From contig NC_081835.1 of assembly GCF_030867095.1 (NCBI RefSeq), positions 15,632,501 to 15,696,500 on the forward strand: a stretch of 64,000 nucleotides of DNA. Reading direction: 5' to 3'. Below are positions 63,010-64,000 of this stretch, in pieces. Source of the DNA: Alligator mississippiensis (Eukaryota > Chordata > Crocodylia > Alligatoridae). Below the pieces are notes generated by a model. That model did no database searches, had not been told where the DNA came from, and worked only from the letters and a program-made list of their open reading frames with translations. Position numbers and translations under genes: made by a program. Numbering within the stretch: position 1 is the first letter of the stretch; the number at the start of each line of letters is the position of its first letter.

Positions 63010-63925
63010 TCCCCACAGGCAGGGGCGTGTGCTTGCAGTGGCACAAATAGCAGTGGCACAAATTATTTGCTGCTGTGTGCCCCATTGCATGCCACTCCAT
63101 GTGCACTTTGACATGCAGCGAACTGTCCTGCCAGCACCTGGGGTGGCCCCAGCAATACTTCCTGATGCCCTGGTGCAGCGGGGCACAGATCCGGCAGCAC
63201 AGAGCCTGGCTAGCAGCTAGAGCATTGCTCTGGACTGCCAGTCCTCTGCTTGTTCCGGCGCACACTACAAATGCATGTGCTGTGCTGCTTTTTTCCCTTG
63301 AGTTGTTGTTTTGTTGGGGTTTGTTGTTGGGTTTTTTTTTGCTGCCAGGATTTTCCAGTGACAAATTTTGACCCTGTGCTGAAAATCTGCAGTGGGGTGC
63401 ATGTTTTCATGTTCCAGGCATGTGGTCTATGGCACTGCAAAGAGGTTTGTGGCACTACAAACTGCACACATGTGCATGTCTGGATGCACCCAATAACTGC
63501 GTCCAGACTAGTGCAGACATTTGCCTCCCTGGGGACAACTAGCAGCAGCACACCTTGTATCACTGCTACTTGTCCCTGGGGAACACCTATGCCATGAGCC
63601 CTCTGGAGTTACCCTGGGTGATGTAGGCGAGGTTGGGGCCAGCAACTGTGGCCCTTACCTAGGGTCTCGGGTGCCAGGGAACCTGTAGCTGTGTTGCTCC
63701 TGCAGCTGAGAGCCTGGTTCCAGCTGGCCAGGCTCCAGTTTTATGGCACACACTGCCTACATGTGCATCACCCCACTTTTTTCTGCGCAGGTTTTTTTGA
63801 CCCTGGGATCTCCTGGAATAAAACCCCCACCCCTGCACTGCAAGGTGTGGGGGTTGGGGGAAGGGCTTCTGCAGCACTAAATACTGCTTGGCAATGCTTA
63901 TCTGGACATGGCCATTGAGTCATTT
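63010..63925. mobile_element. GC-rich element related to the unit inside 59503-60438
   Basis: From about 63498 it repeats, with many changes, the order seen at 59525-59990: GTCCAGAC...GACATTTG, CTGGGGACAACTAGCAGCA, then GGTTGGGGCCAGCAACTGTG and TCTGGACATGGCCATTGAG. The part to the left (63010-63490) is also GC-rich and may belong to the same or a neighbouring insertion. Limits approximate. Confidence 0.55.
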
Positions 63926-64000
63926 GCCACTGTCTCCAAAAGGGAAACTAAGTCCATTATTTGCTAATTGGAATTCACAAGAGCTTCACTCTGAGCTTTA

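Larger units (their letters stand above)
61078..64000 (-). other. NR2C2: NR2C2 intron running to the right edge
   Basis: No exon was recognised. It holds the unclassified repeat at 61180-62070 and the GC-rich element(s) at about 63010-63925. Confidence 0.6.

Overview
The window is vertebrate nuclear DNA. It has intron-rich genes with GT-AG junctions, CpG-rich promoters, CR1 LINE fragments and many non-autonomous DNA transposons. The CR1 3' ends and the GC-rich hAT-like elements suggest a sauropsid, most likely a crocodilian (a turtle is possible). This assignment is inferred from repeat character, not from a database match.

Three protein-coding genes were identified by reading spliced exons. 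(1) RBSN (rabenosyn-5), plus strand, is complete. A CpG-island promoter lies at about 3930-4720, with a non-coding first exon ending at 4465. Twelve exons in all (11 of them coding) run to a stop at 24920, giving a 783-residue protein, and a 3' UTR runs to a poly(A) signal at 27412. (2) MRPS25 (mitochondrial ribosomal protein mS25), minus strand, is complete. It has four coding exons from 30642 to 28649 (173 residues) and a GC-rich promoter. (3) NR2C2 (orphan nuclear receptor TR4), minus strand, is partial. Its last eight coding exons lie between 61077 and 43730 and cover the hinge and ligand-binding domain, followed by a probable 3' UTR of about 10 kb. The DNA-binding-domain exons lie beyond the right edge.

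Layout: 1-3930 intergenic, repeat-bearing; 3930-27440 RBSN; 27440-28480 short gap between the convergent RBSN and MRPS25 3' ends; 28480-30650 MRPS25; 30650-33520 intergenic; 33520-64000 NR2C2 3' UTR, exons and introns. The products act in separate places: endosomal recycling (RBSN), mitochondrial translation (MRPS25) and transcriptional control (NR2C2). The cluster is therefore conserved synteny, not an operon. From memory, mammalian RBSN and MRPS25 share a strand, whereas here they converge. That would imply a single-gene inversion in one lineage.

No undescribed gene system was found. The unusual content is in the repeats. There are SINE-like insertions with 12-15 bp target duplications whose 3' halves are followed by their own inverted copies (snap-back structures). 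There is a set of hAT-like elements with shared TAGGG ends and clear 8-bp duplications inside NR2C2 introns, and several transposon-in-transposon nests. A perfect 34-bp-arm hairpin sits in RBSN intron 2. A G-rich minisatellite runs into the splice donor of MRPS25 exon 2.
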